This document shows, one piece after another, positions 7,248 through 15,534 of a DNA stretch of 34,390 nucleotides; within the stretch, counting starts at the first letter, position 1; every line of letters starts with the position of its first letter. The stretch lies in NCBI GenBank assembly GCA_937876695.1, contig CALFHW010000215.1, positions 1 through 34,390 on the forward strand, in the 5' to 3' direction. The translations under genes and the position numbers were made by a program. The notes below the pieces were generated by a model. That model worked only from the letters and a program-made list of their open reading frames with translations. It searched no databases and was not told the origin of the DNA. Source of the DNA: an uncultured bacterium (GTDB lineage: Bacteria > Patescibacteriota > Dojkabacteria > CALFHW01).

Positions 7248-9179
7248 CTAAAGTCTAAGGTTATTTAACAGGGAATCGATCTCATCGGGCTTAGCAGAGT
7301 GGGCTTTGGCTACGTCTTTACTGATATAGCCCTTTTTCACCAGATTAACCAATGACTTTTCTAGAGTTATCATACCTAGGTCTCCGCTGGTTTGAATGAT
7401 GTTGTCGATCTGGTAGGTCTTGCCTTCGCGAATAGCGTTACGCACTGCAACTGTCCCTAGCATAACCTCAAGAGCTGCGCGTCTACCGCCAGTTTGCACT
7501 GGGATCAACCTCTGAGAGACGACTGCTGTGATCACGTTGGCAAGCTGCGCCCTAATTTGCTCTTTGGAGCCTTCAGGGAAGACGTCGATGATTCTATCGA
7601 TGGCTTGGGCTGCAGAGTTAGTATGCAGAGTAGCAAAGGTCAGATGTCCGGTCTCAGCGATAGTGATTGTGGATTCGATTGTATCCAAGTCTCGCATTTC
7701 ACCGACCAATACTACATCTGGATCTTCGCGCAGTGCGGACTTAAGAGCAGCCTGCCAGGCATGGGTATCTGCGCCCACTTCACGCTGGTTGACTATACTC
7801 ATCTCCTGTGGGTAGACGTACTCAATAGGGTCCTCGATAGTGAGGATATGGTCGGCGCGGTTGAGGTTGATGTGGTTGAGCATAGCGGCTAGCGTAGTAC
7901 TCTTACCGCTACCTGTAGGTCCCACTACCAGCACTAACCCATGCGGCTCATCTACAATTTCAAATAACACATCAGGAAGATCCAACTCCTTCATAGTGCG
8001 GATATTTTTCTCGATCAAGCGCAGAGCGCCGGCTACATTGTCTCTCTCGGTAAACAGATTTACTCTAAAACGGGTCTGGTTGGCATTGGTAAAAGAGAAG
8101 TCTAGCTCTTTGGATTCAGCAAATTTCTGCTGTCTCTGCTCATTTAGAAGCTGCTTAGCTAGCTCCGCCGTCTGCACGCCCGATAGTCTAGGCGAAAATG
8201 GCGCTAGTCTACCATCTACTCTAAGCATGATAGGGTAATTGGCAGCAAAGTGAATGTCCGAGGCCTTTTTCTGCTCGGCAAGTGCCATAATTTCTTCTAT
8301 GCTTGCACTTGCCTGTAGCTGCTCACCAGAATTTACAGTTACCTTGGGTGTTTCTGCTTTGGATATACCAGCTATGGGTGCTTCAGTCTCAGATATTTCA
8401 GTTTTGGGTGTTTCAATATTTGGCAGCACAACAGGAGCTGTACTTAAATTCATCGGAGCGGGAGTAAGTTTTGGACCAGTAATAGTCTTGACTCCATTTT
8501 CATCGATCTCTAGACCCACTTTATTTCTATCTGTTGGGGAAACTGCACTGACTTGGTCAGCTTGTGGATCAACGGGGTCAATGCTTAGTGAGTTTAGCTC
8601 GCCGGGAGAGAATTCGTTTAGGTCAACCTGCATAGTTTCTGGGGTTTCCTCAGGCATTGGTGCCATGCTGCCTGGCTTTAGATCACCTGGAAGGTCTGGC
8701 AATCCATCTGCGTCGAGGTCTGTAGCTTGCTGCACAGGTATGGTATCAATTGCTGGAATAGATGGAGTAGTTGGAGTAACTGAAACAGTTGAATCAACTA
8801 GGGCAGGTATCGAAGCTTCTACAGCTGGCATAACATGGTTAGCTGCAGGCTGCACGGTAGGCACAGCCGGCTCCATTGCGGGAACAACAGGTTCAATAGC
8901 AGCAGAATCATTTTCAGCATTTATCAAGGATGGCAGTGTTGGCACTTCGTCTGTCATATCTCCAACAGCAGTAGCGGGCGGTTGATCCCCAATAGGTGAG
9001 GTGGCCGGCTGGTATGTTGGTGCTGCCTGGGGTTGATCTGAAGGTGGAGTCATAGGTTGACTACCTGATTGACCAATAGACTGCGCCATTGGCTGAGAAG
9101 CGGGTTGAGCCATTGGCTGTGGTACGCCTTGGCTGGAGTTACTAATGTTAGTAATACTAGACAGATCTACAAATGGCAT
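7248..9179 (-). CDS. pilT: PilT-type retraction ATPase with a long N-terminal extension
   Basis: 643 residues, nearly twice the ~350 of a normal PilT. Residues about 290-643 are a complete PilT: an N2 domain (EEIMALAEQKKASDIHFA), Walker A GPTGSGKS (420-427), Asp box LTIEDPIEY (446-454), Walker B DPDVVLVGEMRD (486-497) and His box HLTFATLHTNSA (512-523). It lacks the PilB-type four-Cys zinc motif, which supports a retraction role. Residues 1-285 are Pro/Ala/Gln/Thr/Glu-rich, low-complexity and probably disordered, with a DxDxDGxxD sequence (residues 154-162, DLDADGLPD) like a calcium loop. The function of the extension is unknown; it could tether the motor or bind partners. First gene of the pilT-pilC-pilin set. 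Confidence 0.95.
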   Translation of the reverse strand: MPFVDLSSITNISNSSQGVPQPMAQPASQPMAQSIGQSGSQPMTPPSDQPQAAPTYQPATSPIGDQPPATAVGDMTDEVPTLPSLINAENDSAAIEPVVPAMEPAVPTVQPAANHVMPAVEASIPALVDSTVSVTPTTPSIPAIDTIPVQQATDLDADGLPDLPGDLKPGSMAPMPEETPETMQVDLNEFSPGELNSLSIDPVDPQADQVSAVSPTDRNKVGLEIDENGVKTITGPKLTPAPMNLSTAPVVLPNIETPKTEISETEAPIAGISKAETPKVTVNSGEQLQASASIEEIMALAEQKKASDIHFAANYPIMLRVDGRLAPFSPRLSGVQTAELAKQLLNEQRQQKFAESKELDFSFTNANQTRFRVNLFTERDNVAGALRLIEKNIRTMKELDLPDVLFEIVDEPHGLVLVVGPTGSGKSTTLAAMLNHINLNRADHILTIEDPIEYVYPQEMSIVNQREVGADTHAWQAALKSALREDPDVVLVGEMRDLDTIESTITIAETGHLTFATLHTNSAAQAIDRIIDVFPEGSKEQIRAQLANVITAVVSQRLIPVQTGGRRAALEVMLGTVAVRNAIREGKTYQIDNIIQTSGDLGMITLEKSLVNLVKKGYISKDVAKAHSAKPDEIDSLLNNLRL

Positions 9180-9239
9180 GGGCAGTAATATTCAATTAAT
9201 TTACTCAAAAATTAGCACAAATAAACCTTCGCGTCTAGC

Positions 9240-10061
9240 TTAAAATGTATTGAATGTACCCATATATTCCTTTGCCAGATTGGTATTAATCCTTGCCCTG
9301 AATGGCTTCATATTTCTTTCTTTAACATCGACATGGCCTGGCTTTAAAGCCGTTCCCACTATTATGCTATTCGCATAATTGAGCAGGTGTTTAGTGTTTG
9401 TGGTGGTCGCTCCGCTTCCGACAATGAGAGGGAAACTACCAACTTGCCGCCTAACATTTGCCAAATCGTCAAGAGTAGGTGAGTCCGCAGTCCACTTTCC
9501 AGTAATTATGAGTGCATCTGCTCCTAGTTGCACTGCTCTGCGGGCTGATTCAGTAATACTGTCTTTATTTAGAATTATGGAGTGCTTCACGTGAATATCA
9601 GCAAAAATTTCAATATCTTCACAACCCAGTAGCTTGCGATATGCGACTGCCGCTTCCGCCACTGGGTCCACCTTGCCAAAAGCTGTTTCCACTGTATCTA
9701 CAAACACTGGAATTCTTATGAAAGACGCACCTAACTCCCTAGCCAATGAAAAGCCCGTCTTATAGTCATTCCAGAGGATAGACAGACCGAAAGGAATTTT
9801 AATCTGCGGTTTTATATCCACGATGATTTTCCTCAGAAAAAGAACGGTATGTGGCTCCAAATAGATGTGATGGGGGAGATCATAGTTATTCTCCAGGATC
9901 ATACTGTGGAAGCCCGCCTCCTGAACCGCGAGGATATCCTGAAGCACCGCCTCTCTGACATCTTCATAATTCACAAAATCCGCGTACCCTTCAGTAGGAG
10001 TAAAATGCACCGCAGCGATTGCTATCTTGTTTGATCTAGTTTTTGTTTGAAGGTGTCTCAT
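9240..10061 (-). CDS. BtpA/SgcQ-family TIM-barrel protein
   Basis: 273 residues, typical for the BtpA family (COG0434). Family signatures visible in order: an N-terminal AAVHFTPTEGYADF, ILENNYDLP, GLSILWNDYKTGFSLARELGASFIR (family: N-V-L-R-N-D), FADIHVKHS (family: ADVxVKH), DALIITG, LIVGSGATTTN and IIVGTALKPG. BtpA was named for a role in cyanobacterial photosystem I accumulation, but the family is widespread in non-photosynthetic organisms and the biochemical activity of most members is unknown. The phosphate-binding GSG and GTxLK loops suggest a phosphorylated ligand. It lies between pilT and the TrpR-like gene with its own -10-like sequence, so it may not be part of the pilus operon. Confidence 0.85.
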   Translation of the reverse strand: MRHLQTKTRSNKIAIAAVHFTPTEGYADFVNYEDVREAVLQDILAVQEAGFHSMILENNYDLPHHIYLEPHTVLFLRKIIVDIKPQIKIPFGLSILWNDYKTGFSLARELGASFIRIPVFVDTVETAFGKVDPVAEAAVAYRKLLGCEDIEIFADIHVKHSIILNKDSITESARRAVQLGADALIITGKWTADSPTLDDLANVRRQVGSFPLIVGSGATTTNTKHLLNYANSIIVGTALKPGHVDVKERNMKPFRARINTNLAKEYMGTFNTF

Positions 10062-10074
10062 ATGATTCTCTATA
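10062..10074 (-). promoter_or_regulatory. Candidate -10 of the BtpA-family gene
   Basis: On the minus strand TATAGA (10069-10074) lies 7 nt upstream of the ATG at 10061, consistent with a near-leaderless transcript. No convincing -35 is seen. Confidence 0.3.
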
Positions 10075-10137
10075 GGTAGACTTATCCCCCATTTCCATTT
10101 CGGATATCCATGAGAGATATAGCTAAGTACTTTTAAA

Positions 10138-10225
10138 ATTAAAGGTGAGTTGAGTCAGTGATGGATGAAGTTGAGAGCTAGATACGCCAACTATCAGGTT
10201 TGTTGAATATGTTTTTACCTTTAAT
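10138..10225. repeat. Separated inverted repeat ATTAAAGGT / ACCTTTAAT
   Basis: Perfect 9-bp arms at 10138-10146 and 10217-10225 lie 70 nt apart, in the gap between the TrpR-like gene and the BtpA-family gene. They could be paired binding sites, or coincidence in AT-rich DNA. Confidence 0.3.
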
Positions 10226-10232
10226 GTGCACG

Positions 10233-10490
10233 TTACGAATTGACATCATTGAATTTTCCTAATCGAAGTTCTTTGGAACCTCTAGTAACTGTAGCGACAC
10301 CCACACCTAATTTTTTGGCAATACTGTGGTGGGGCAGTCCTCGCTTAAGCATTTTGACTATTTCTAAGCGCTTTGGCAGTTCTTCTAACTCCTTAGGAGT
10401 CAGTATCGCTTGCAAGAAAGATTCCAACTCTGCTCGGTCTTCAATAGATTCTATGTGATCGATGAATTGTGTTAGTAGCTTCGATTTCAT
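10233..10490 (-). CDS. TrpR/YerC-family transcriptional regulator
   Basis: 85 residues, the size of the YerC/YecD branch of the Trp repressor superfamily. The conserved block is clear: LQAILTPKELEELPKRLEIV followed by a helix-turn-helix KRGLPHHSIAKKLGVGVATVTRGSKEL, with the family's ATVTR recognition helix. Such proteins are dimeric DNA-binding repressors; true TrpR senses tryptophan, but YerC-type members have no established ligand and no trp genes lie nearby. It is divergent from the HAD gene with 59 nt between their starts. That gap holds two palindromes, one centred on CTAG as in Trp operators, suggesting autoregulation and control of the neighbour. Target and ligand are inferred. Confidence 0.88.
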   Translation of the reverse strand: MKSKLLTQFIDHIESIEDRAELESFLQAILTPKELEELPKRLEIVKMLKRGLPHHSIAKKLGVGVATVTRGSKELRLGKFNDVNS

Positions 10491-10494
10491 AGAT

Positions 10495-10515
10495 ATGATA
10501 CTATCATACTAGTAT
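10495..10515. promoter_or_regulatory. Paired palindromes in the divergent trpR-like/HAD promoter
   Basis: ATGATA-C-TATCAT (10495-10507) is a perfect 13-bp palindrome, and it abuts and overlaps by two bases the 10-bp palindrome ATACTAGTAT (10506-10515). They overlap -10-like hexamers on both strands (TATGAT and TATAGT on +; TATACT and TATGAT on -). The second palindrome has the CTAG core of Trp operators. This is a good candidate operator for the adjacent regulator. Confidence 0.5.
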
Positions 10516-10549
10516 AGTGCGAGTCAACTTCATTAAGAAATAACAATAA

Positions 10550-11203
10550 ATGGACATTAAAACCATAATCTTTGACCTGGACGGCACTCTTTATGAGCTC
10601 AAAGGTGGTTCCTTTATCAAGTCCGGCATATATGGTGAAATGATCCAGAACACCATACTGTTTATTTCGAGTAGGCTTGGAATTAACCTGCAACAAGCTA
10701 CTGATACATTAACTTCCATCAGAAAAATTTACGGGAATGAGATTAGTATTGGGATAGAAGTTGTATTGAGACTAGATAGGTTAGAGTATTTCAATTTCGC
10801 CTGGGATATCGATCCGAGCCAATATGTCCAATACGAGCCTAAACTTGCAGATATGTTAAGTCGCTTATCGCAAGATTACCAACTTATAGTACTAACAGAT
10901 GCCCCGCGAGTGTGGGCAAAAAACGTACTTGCTTTACTGGGTTTAACAGATATTTTCAAAGGCAACGCCTACACCGGTGAGAGCGATGTTCGCAAATCAA
11001 ATGGCACTGCGCACGCTCAATTGGTTAAGAAACTGAAATTGAAAGCAGAGAATTGTATATTTGTGGGAGATGAGGTGACAGATGATCTGCTGCCCGCGAA
11101 AAACCTAGGAATGACCACTGTATTAGTGTCGGGGAAGAAAGCCGGCCATCTCAATGTGGATTATCAGGTAAAAAGTATCCTGCAATTAGCTAATATTTTA
11201 TAA
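10550..11203 (+). CDS. HAD-superfamily hydrolase
   Basis: 217 residues, subfamily I size. Motif I is IIFDLDGTLYEL, with nucleophile Asp9 and acid/base Asp11. Motif II is LTDAPR (the Thr). Motif III is a Lys in DVRKSNG. Motif IV is FVGDEVTDDLLPAKNLGM with the metal-binding acidic residues. A helical cap lies between motifs I and II. All catalytic residues are present, so it should be a Mg-dependent phosphatase; the order resembles phosphoglycolate phosphatase or pyrimidine 5'-nucleotidase-type enzymes, but the substrate cannot be read from sequence. It is divergent from the TrpR-like gene and may be controlled by it. Its TAA abuts the pilB stop with no base between. Confidence 0.9.
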   Translation: MDIKTIIFDLDGTLYELKGGSFIKSGIYGEMIQNTILFISSRLGINLQQATDTLTSIRKIYGNEISIGIEVVLRLDRLEYFNFAWDIDPSQYVQYEPKLADMLSRLSQDYQLIVLTDAPRVWAKNVLALLGLTDIFKGNAYTGESDVRKSNGTAHAQLVKKLKLKAENCIFVGDEVTDDLLPAKNLGMTTVLVSGKKAGHLNVDYQVKSILQLANIL

Positions 11204-13306
11204 CTACCCAGTCTGCACCCTCAGAACTTCCTCGATGGTAGTCACTCCTTCTAGAGCCTTCATGAAACCGTCCTGAACCATAGTCACCATCCCACCTTCG
11301 TCCGCTGCCTTGGCAATGTCACCGGCTGAAGAGTGTTGCAGAATAAGTTTACTGATCTTTTCATTGATGTCCAGCGCCTCAAAGATACCGATTCGGCCGA
11401 CATAGCCGGTGCCGTTGCACTTCGAGCAGCCTTTACCGCGGTAGAGGACGATCTTGTCGTCAGCTTTATTTGCCGGGTCGCCGGGGTCATTGTTTTGTAG
11501 CTTGAACATATCAAAGGTCTTGAGTCCGCCGATCACATTGTGAATTTGCTCGCTGACCTCGGGTGAGGCATAGTAGGCTTCTTTACAATCCGGGCAAATT
11601 GTTCGTACCAACCGCTGACCGAGGACTACGTTCATAGTAGAGGCCAGCAAAAACGGCTCAACTTCCATGTCTAAAAGGCGGGGAGGGGCGCCGGCTGCGG
11701 AGTTGGTATGCAAGGTAGCCAATACCAAATGCCCTGTCAGAGCTGCCTGCACAGCGAGACCCGCAGTCTCGCTATCACGGATTTCTCCCACCATAATGAT
11801 ATCTGGATCTTGCCTCAAGAAGGCCCTCAGTCCCCGGGCGAAGGTTAACCCAACGTCGTTATTGATTTGTACTTGGTTGATCCCGTCAATTCGGATTTCC
11901 ACAGGATCTTCTAGCGTCATGATGTTTACCTCAGGGCTGTTGAGTACTTTAAGACCGCTAGCTAGTGTCTGGGTTTTTCCGCTACCAGTAGGTCCGGTGA
12001 CCAGTACGATCCCTTGCGTCTTAGTCAGCGCCTGGCTAAACAACTTGAAGGCGTGACCGCGTAGCCCTGTAGCAGGTAGATCCATAGCGCCTCCACCTTT
12101 TTTCAAAAGCCTCATAACTACTTTTTCGCCATAAGCTGCGGGGATAATTGAAACACGTAAGTCGACATTGTCCTTGCCCAATTTCACTTGGAAACGGCCA
12201 TCCTGCGGCACTCTGTGCTCGTCGATCTTCAGATTTGAGAGGATCTTGATTCTGGATACGATGGCTGGGTGTAATTTCTTAGGGAGGCTTAGCTTTTCAT
12301 TGAGTACGCCAAATATCCTGAGTCTGACGGAGACTTTATCCTCTCTAGGCTCGATATGGACGTCCGAAGCTTGGTAACGAATTGCGTATTCCAGCACCAT
12401 GTTCACAATTTTTGATACCGGGGCGTTCGCAAGACCACCGGCAGATGCTAGATCAGTCACTTCTCCTACCGCGCCGCCTAGCTGAATTGCCCCCTCGTCA
12501 AACTCTTCCAAAGCCTCTTCAACTTCCGCGCCCACTTGGGCATTGTATTTATTGTCAATTATGAAATTTATTAGAGCGGGCGAAGAGAAGACCGGCTCTA
12601 TCGAGCCGCCAACTAACGCGCCGATGTATTTCGTCTTTTGAATATCGAGAGGGTCTGCCATAGCCACACGCACCCCTCTGGGCCCGCTAGCAAAAGCCAC
12701 AGCCAAATTCCTGCGAGCCACACCCTGTGATATTTTCTGCAGCACAGAGGGGTCGATATCTACTTTACCCAAATCTACAAATTCGACCCCAAACATCTCC
12801 GCCTTAGTGTGGTAGAGAGTATCTTCATCAACCCCCATGCCCATCAATGCCTCCTCAATACTCTTGCCGCCGGTGGTGACTTGCTGTTTGACCTGCGCTG
12901 CCTGGCCTTCGTCGATCAAGCCTTTTTTAAGAGCCGCCTCAGCTAGATTCGCAGCGCCTAAAACCGAAACCTGCGGCAGGGCAGAGGAGGCCGGAAGCCC
13001 ACCAGGGACAGCGGTTCCAGATAGATCGTTTGGAGCAAGTGTAATGTCAGTTGCCCCCACCGAAATCGCAGGCTGCGACTCCAGTGGCGGTAAACCGTTT
13101 ACACCTGCAACAGCTGTTGCAGTATTTACAGCCGGAGCTGCACCAGCTGCCGCAGTATTTACAGCAGGAGCTGCACCAGCTACTGCAGTATTTACAGCAG
13201 GAACTGCAGAGTTCACAGTAGTATCTGTTGCTACAGGAGCAGGTACTTGGCTTGGATTTGCACTTGCAGACTGACCACCGCCATTTAAGGGAGGTAAATC
13301 GACCAT
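11204..13306 (-). CDS. pilB: PilB-type pilus extension ATPase
   Basis: 700 residues. PilB powers pilus polymerisation. Residues 1-115 are an Ala/Pro/Val-rich extension. A GspE N-terminal (MshEN-like) domain follows at about 120-250 (EMFGVEFVDLGKVDIDPSVL...VAMADPLDI). The motor has SDVHIEPRED (314-323), Walker A GPTGSGKT (438-445), Asp box MTLEDPVE, Walker B DPDIIMVGEIRD (500-511), and a four-Cys zinc motif (C571, C574, C627, C630) that marks the extension-ATPase class and separates it from PilT. All catalytic boxes are intact. It is split from the rest of the pil genes by the BtpA, TrpR-like and HAD genes and has its own candidate promoter. Confidence 0.96.
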   Translation of the reverse strand: MVDLPPLNGGGQSASANPSQVPAPVATDTTVNSAVPAVNTAVAGAAPAVNTAAAGAAPAVNTATAVAGVNGLPPLESQPAISVGATDITLAPNDLSGTAVPGGLPASSALPQVSVLGAANLAEAALKKGLIDEGQAAQVKQQVTTGGKSIEEALMGMGVDEDTLYHTKAEMFGVEFVDLGKVDIDPSVLQKISQGVARRNLAVAFASGPRGVRVAMADPLDIQKTKYIGALVGGSIEPVFSSPALINFIIDNKYNAQVGAEVEEALEEFDEGAIQLGGAVGEVTDLASAGGLANAPVSKIVNMVLEYAIRYQASDVHIEPREDKVSVRLRIFGVLNEKLSLPKKLHPAIVSRIKILSNLKIDEHRVPQDGRFQVKLGKDNVDLRVSIIPAAYGEKVVMRLLKKGGGAMDLPATGLRGHAFKLFSQALTKTQGIVLVTGPTGSGKTQTLASGLKVLNSPEVNIMTLEDPVEIRIDGINQVQINNDVGLTFARGLRAFLRQDPDIIMVGEIRDSETAGLAVQAALTGHLVLATLHTNSAAGAPPRLLDMEVEPFLLASTMNVVLGQRLVRTICPDCKEAYYASPEVSEQIHNVIGGLKTFDMFKLQNNDPGDPANKADDKIVLYRGKGCSKCNGTGYVGRIGIFEALDINEKISKLILQHSSAGDIAKAADEGGMVTMVQDGFMKALEGVTTIEEVLRVQTG
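13109..13207 (-). repeat. 33-nt tandem repeat in pilB coding an 11-residue unit
   Basis: Three copies of an 11-residue unit (consensus AAPAVNTAxAG) lie at residues 34-66 of PilB. At DNA level the copies share long identical blocks such as GCAGTATTTACAGC on the + strand, indicating recent tandem duplication inside the disordered N-terminal extension. Confidence 0.8.
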
Positions 13307-13327
13307 ATTTTGGGCAGCTAACTTACT

Positions 13328-13356
13328 TAGATAATTATCTTTAATTAGGTTAGCAA
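13328..13356 (-). promoter_or_regulatory. Candidate pilB promoter
   Basis: On the minus strand TTGCTA (13351-13356), a 17-nt spacer and TATCTA (13328-13333) give a plausible sigma-70-type promoter, predicting a leader of about 15 nt. No Shine-Dalgarno precedes the pilB ATG at 13306. Confidence 0.45.
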
Positions 13357-13395
13357 CACTACACTATAATTGCAATTAATGACTCTTGTAATCTA

Positions 13396-14580
13396 TTAGT
13401 CACCATTTTTAGAGATTATGAGTTGCTGGTATTGCTTATTCAGTTTCATATCCTCCTGGCTAACTCCCTCCATAGCCATTACCATCTTCAAAATCTCAAG
13501 TGCCGTTGTGGGCAGATAACGACTTATAGTCAGAGATACGTTCATTATAGTTCGAATCAAATCTTTATAATCCTGACTTTGAGTATCCCCTCTGTCATAG
13601 TCTAGGCTAGTTAGCCGCATAACTGTAGCTATATTTTCGCGAACATCTTGCTCCAGCTGAATATCTTGAGTATGGTATGCATCTCTTTTACCAATACTCA
13701 GTAACAGGGAGCGTATGACCAATGACCTATCAGGGCCCATATTGAAACTATCATTGGATACCCTTGCTAGGATTCGTTTTCTGGTCTCTGGACAGAAGGC
13801 TCTGCTGGCTTCCACAATTCCTACTAGCAAATCAGACCTATCGAGCCTTTCATCACCCTCGCTGGCCAATAGAGTCATTATCACCACCTCGGCCTCGGCT
13901 TCAAACCTGTCCATATCACTAGTTTTTTGACCATTTGCCAGTGCGAAATTATTCACCATTTTCATACGACTGGCCAGCTTGTCGACCAAAAACTTATTGA
14001 CGTCGGTCTGCTTTGCCCCCCAATCTTGAGTAAACAAAATTTGCACCACCTCTCCGACCAGCTCAAAACTGGCGCAATCTAATACCCGGTGTAAAGTGTT
14101 ATCGAAGATAATGCCTTTGGGGTAAACATAGCCTTCGATCTTCTCGCTATCCAGAGCTACGAGCTCACTTGGCGGTGAGGTGTATAGAACGTCATCTGCT
14201 AAATCGTCAACTTTACGCTTTGGGAACCTCAATCTCTTGGAATGGTTATTCACTATATCAATTACTACACCTGCTAGAGAAGCTGGTTGCTCTTGGGGGT
14301 CCAGCAGCTGTGGGAAAACAGAGTTAAAATTCTTCCATTCTAATTGCGCCCTGGGATCATATTCACTTGCATTATTGACTAGGTTTCCCACTCTAGCTAG
14401 TAGTGCCTGACTATCCTCGTTTGCGGGGAAAACATACCCAATTCCTTTTTGCTCTATTGCTTTTGATATTTCGTTAAAGATAGTGAAAGGTGACTTATAG
14501 AAAGTCCGGATATAAGCTTCTTGTAATGCATACCCTTGTAATCTAAGCAGTTCAGACTGGCTATAACCTTCTACACTCAT
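13396..14580 (-). CDS. Unknown soluble helical protein, second gene of a two-gene unit
   Basis: 394 residues that I do not recognise. It is acidic and predicted largely alpha-helical, with no signal peptide or transmembrane helix, so probably cytoplasmic. No nucleotide-binding or catalytic motif stands out. Features: an N-terminal EGYSQSELLRLQGYALQEAYI, a central DWGAKQTDVNKFLVDKLASR, and a segment with FCPET around residue 270. The gene begins 13 nt after the stop of the upstream 308-residue unknown gene, and a TATGAT hexamer (14588-14593) lies in that gap 7 nt before the ATG. The pair has the look of a lineage-specific unit of the sort frequent in Patescibacteria. No function is proposed. 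Confidence 0.8.
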   Translation of the reverse strand: MSVEGYSQSELLRLQGYALQEAYIRTFYKSPFTIFNEISKAIEQKGIGYVFPANEDSQALLARVGNLVNNASEYDPRAQLEWKNFNSVFPQLLDPQEQPASLAGVVIDIVNNHSKRLRFPKRKVDDLADDVLYTSPPSELVALDSEKIEGYVYPKGIIFDNTLHRVLDCASFELVGEVVQILFTQDWGAKQTDVNKFLVDKLASRMKMVNNFALANGQKTSDMDRFEAEAEVVIMTLLASEGDERLDRSDLLVGIVEASRAFCPETRKRILARVSNDSFNMGPDRSLVIRSLLLSIGKRDAYHTQDIQLEQDVRENIATVMRLTSLDYDRGDTQSQDYKDLIRTIMNVSLTISRYLPTTALEILKMVMAMEGVSQEDMKLNKQYQQLIISKNGD

Positions 14581-14587
14581 AGCTCAT

Positions 14588-14593
14588 ATCATA
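14588..14593 (-). promoter_or_regulatory. -10-like hexamer before the 394-residue gene
   Basis: TATGAT on the minus strand, 7 nt upstream of the ATG at 14580, fits the near-leaderless spacing seen at other genes here. It lies in the 13-nt gap between two co-directional genes, so it may be internal or fortuitous. Confidence 0.3.
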
Positions 14594-15520
14594 CTACTCA
14601 CCATTGAAAAAATGGTTAACTCTTTCGTCAATTTTGCCTGGCATAGATGAAGCTTGAATCAAACGATCTTGCGCGCCTTCGGCGCCTAAGAGCGCCCATT
14701 GCTCAGGCTCAACCATTAGCCTCTTAAGCAGTCTCATATAAAACATCATCTCCCCAGCCGCCGGACAACTGACCACTCCATTAGTAGTAGGGCGTTTGAA
14801 TTTATTTTTTACAGTAGGTAAATCCGGCGCGGAGAAGGGGCAACTACTTGGTTCTGGTCCGAAGTGCTCAACTGCTTTATGATAGGACCATGCCTGGCGA
14901 ATACCCATAACAAAAGATAGGAAAGTACCAAATTCAGAGATCGCGTAAAGTAATGTTGTGTGGATGGATTTGACTCTTCCTTCGGAAATAAGTAGTGACT
15001 TCAACTGAGGTATAAATTTCTCGTTTGGAATTGAACTCTTAGGTTTAAGAATCTCATAAACACTTTCAATCCATTGCCATGAAATGGACTCATACTCGCC
15101 GTAAAACTTAGCTAGGGATGAAGCCAGAATAGCCTGTGACTTGCTATCAACGGCATTATTGATATCCCTTATTTTTTTATTATCGCCGGGGTAGGGAAAT
15201 ACAGGTTTCATACTACCTGACTCTAATTCTTGATAAATTGTAATTGTTGTTTGAGCGAGGGGTTGCTTAATGTGTTGTACAAATTCTTTAGCCACTGCTC
15301 TGCCCATTTCGGGGTAATAGCTCGCCAAATTAAGTGGATTGTCTCCCGAACTTGCGTTACTAGATATAGGAATATCTCTGATCCCATTCTGTACCCTGTC
15401 TCTTCTGTCTAACCAAATCAAAAGCAATTCATCTAGCTCTTGCTCATTCATATCACTGAGCATACTAGGTAATCGGTCAGGTGTATTTTCTAGATTGAGT
15501 TCTTGATGCTCCACTTTCAT
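14594..15520 (-). CDS. Unknown protein with Cys-Pro motifs, possibly related to the CPVA family
   Basis: 308 residues, not recognised. Soluble and mostly helical, without signal peptide or membrane helix. Near the C-terminus it has two Cys-Pro sites: SSCPFSAPDL at about residue 235 and VVSCPAAGEMMFYMRLLKRLM at about 255-275. The second resembles the GLCPVAH...YLGQVxLxxR ending shared by the three proteins at 18484-21878: Cys-Pro-x-Ala, then an aromatic residue and an amphipathic basic helix. The relation is weak outside this motif and is an inference. Its promoter carries the same TGGTATAAT extended -10 as the first gene of that family. It heads a two-gene unit with the 394-residue protein. 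Confidence 0.8.
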   Translation of the reverse strand: MKVEHQELNLENTPDRLPSMLSDMNEQELDELLLIWLDRRDRVQNGIRDIPISSNASSGDNPLNLASYYPEMGRAVAKEFVQHIKQPLAQTTITIYQELESGSMKPVFPYPGDNKKIRDINNAVDSKSQAILASSLAKFYGEYESISWQWIESVYEILKPKSSIPNEKFIPQLKSLLISEGRVKSIHTTLLYAISEFGTFLSFVMGIRQAWSYHKAVEHFGPEPSSCPFSAPDLPTVKNKFKRPTTNGVVSCPAAGEMMFYMRLLKRLMVEPEQWALLGAEGAQDRLIQASSMPGKIDERVNHFFNGE

Positions 15521-15525
15521 GAAAG

Positions 15526-15534
15526 ATTATACCA
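15526..15534 (-). promoter_or_regulatory. Extended -10 promoter TGGTATAAT, near-leaderless
   Basis: A consensus TATAAT with the extended TG motif (minus strand) ends 5 nt before the ATG at 15520. The predicted transcript starts at or beside the start codon. No -35 match is evident, as usual for extended -10 promoters. Confidence 0.6.

Noticed and set aside
8254..8985. Long + strand open frame (about 243 codons) opposite the pilT N-terminal extension
   Set aside because: It mirrors the low-complexity Pro/Thr-rich coding of pilT, has Ser/Gly-rich composition without motifs, and lacks a promoter or neighbours.
12837..13274. + strand open frame opposite the pilB extension
   Set aside because: Its repeats are the complement of the pilB 33-nt tandem repeat; composition is an artefact of the coding strand.
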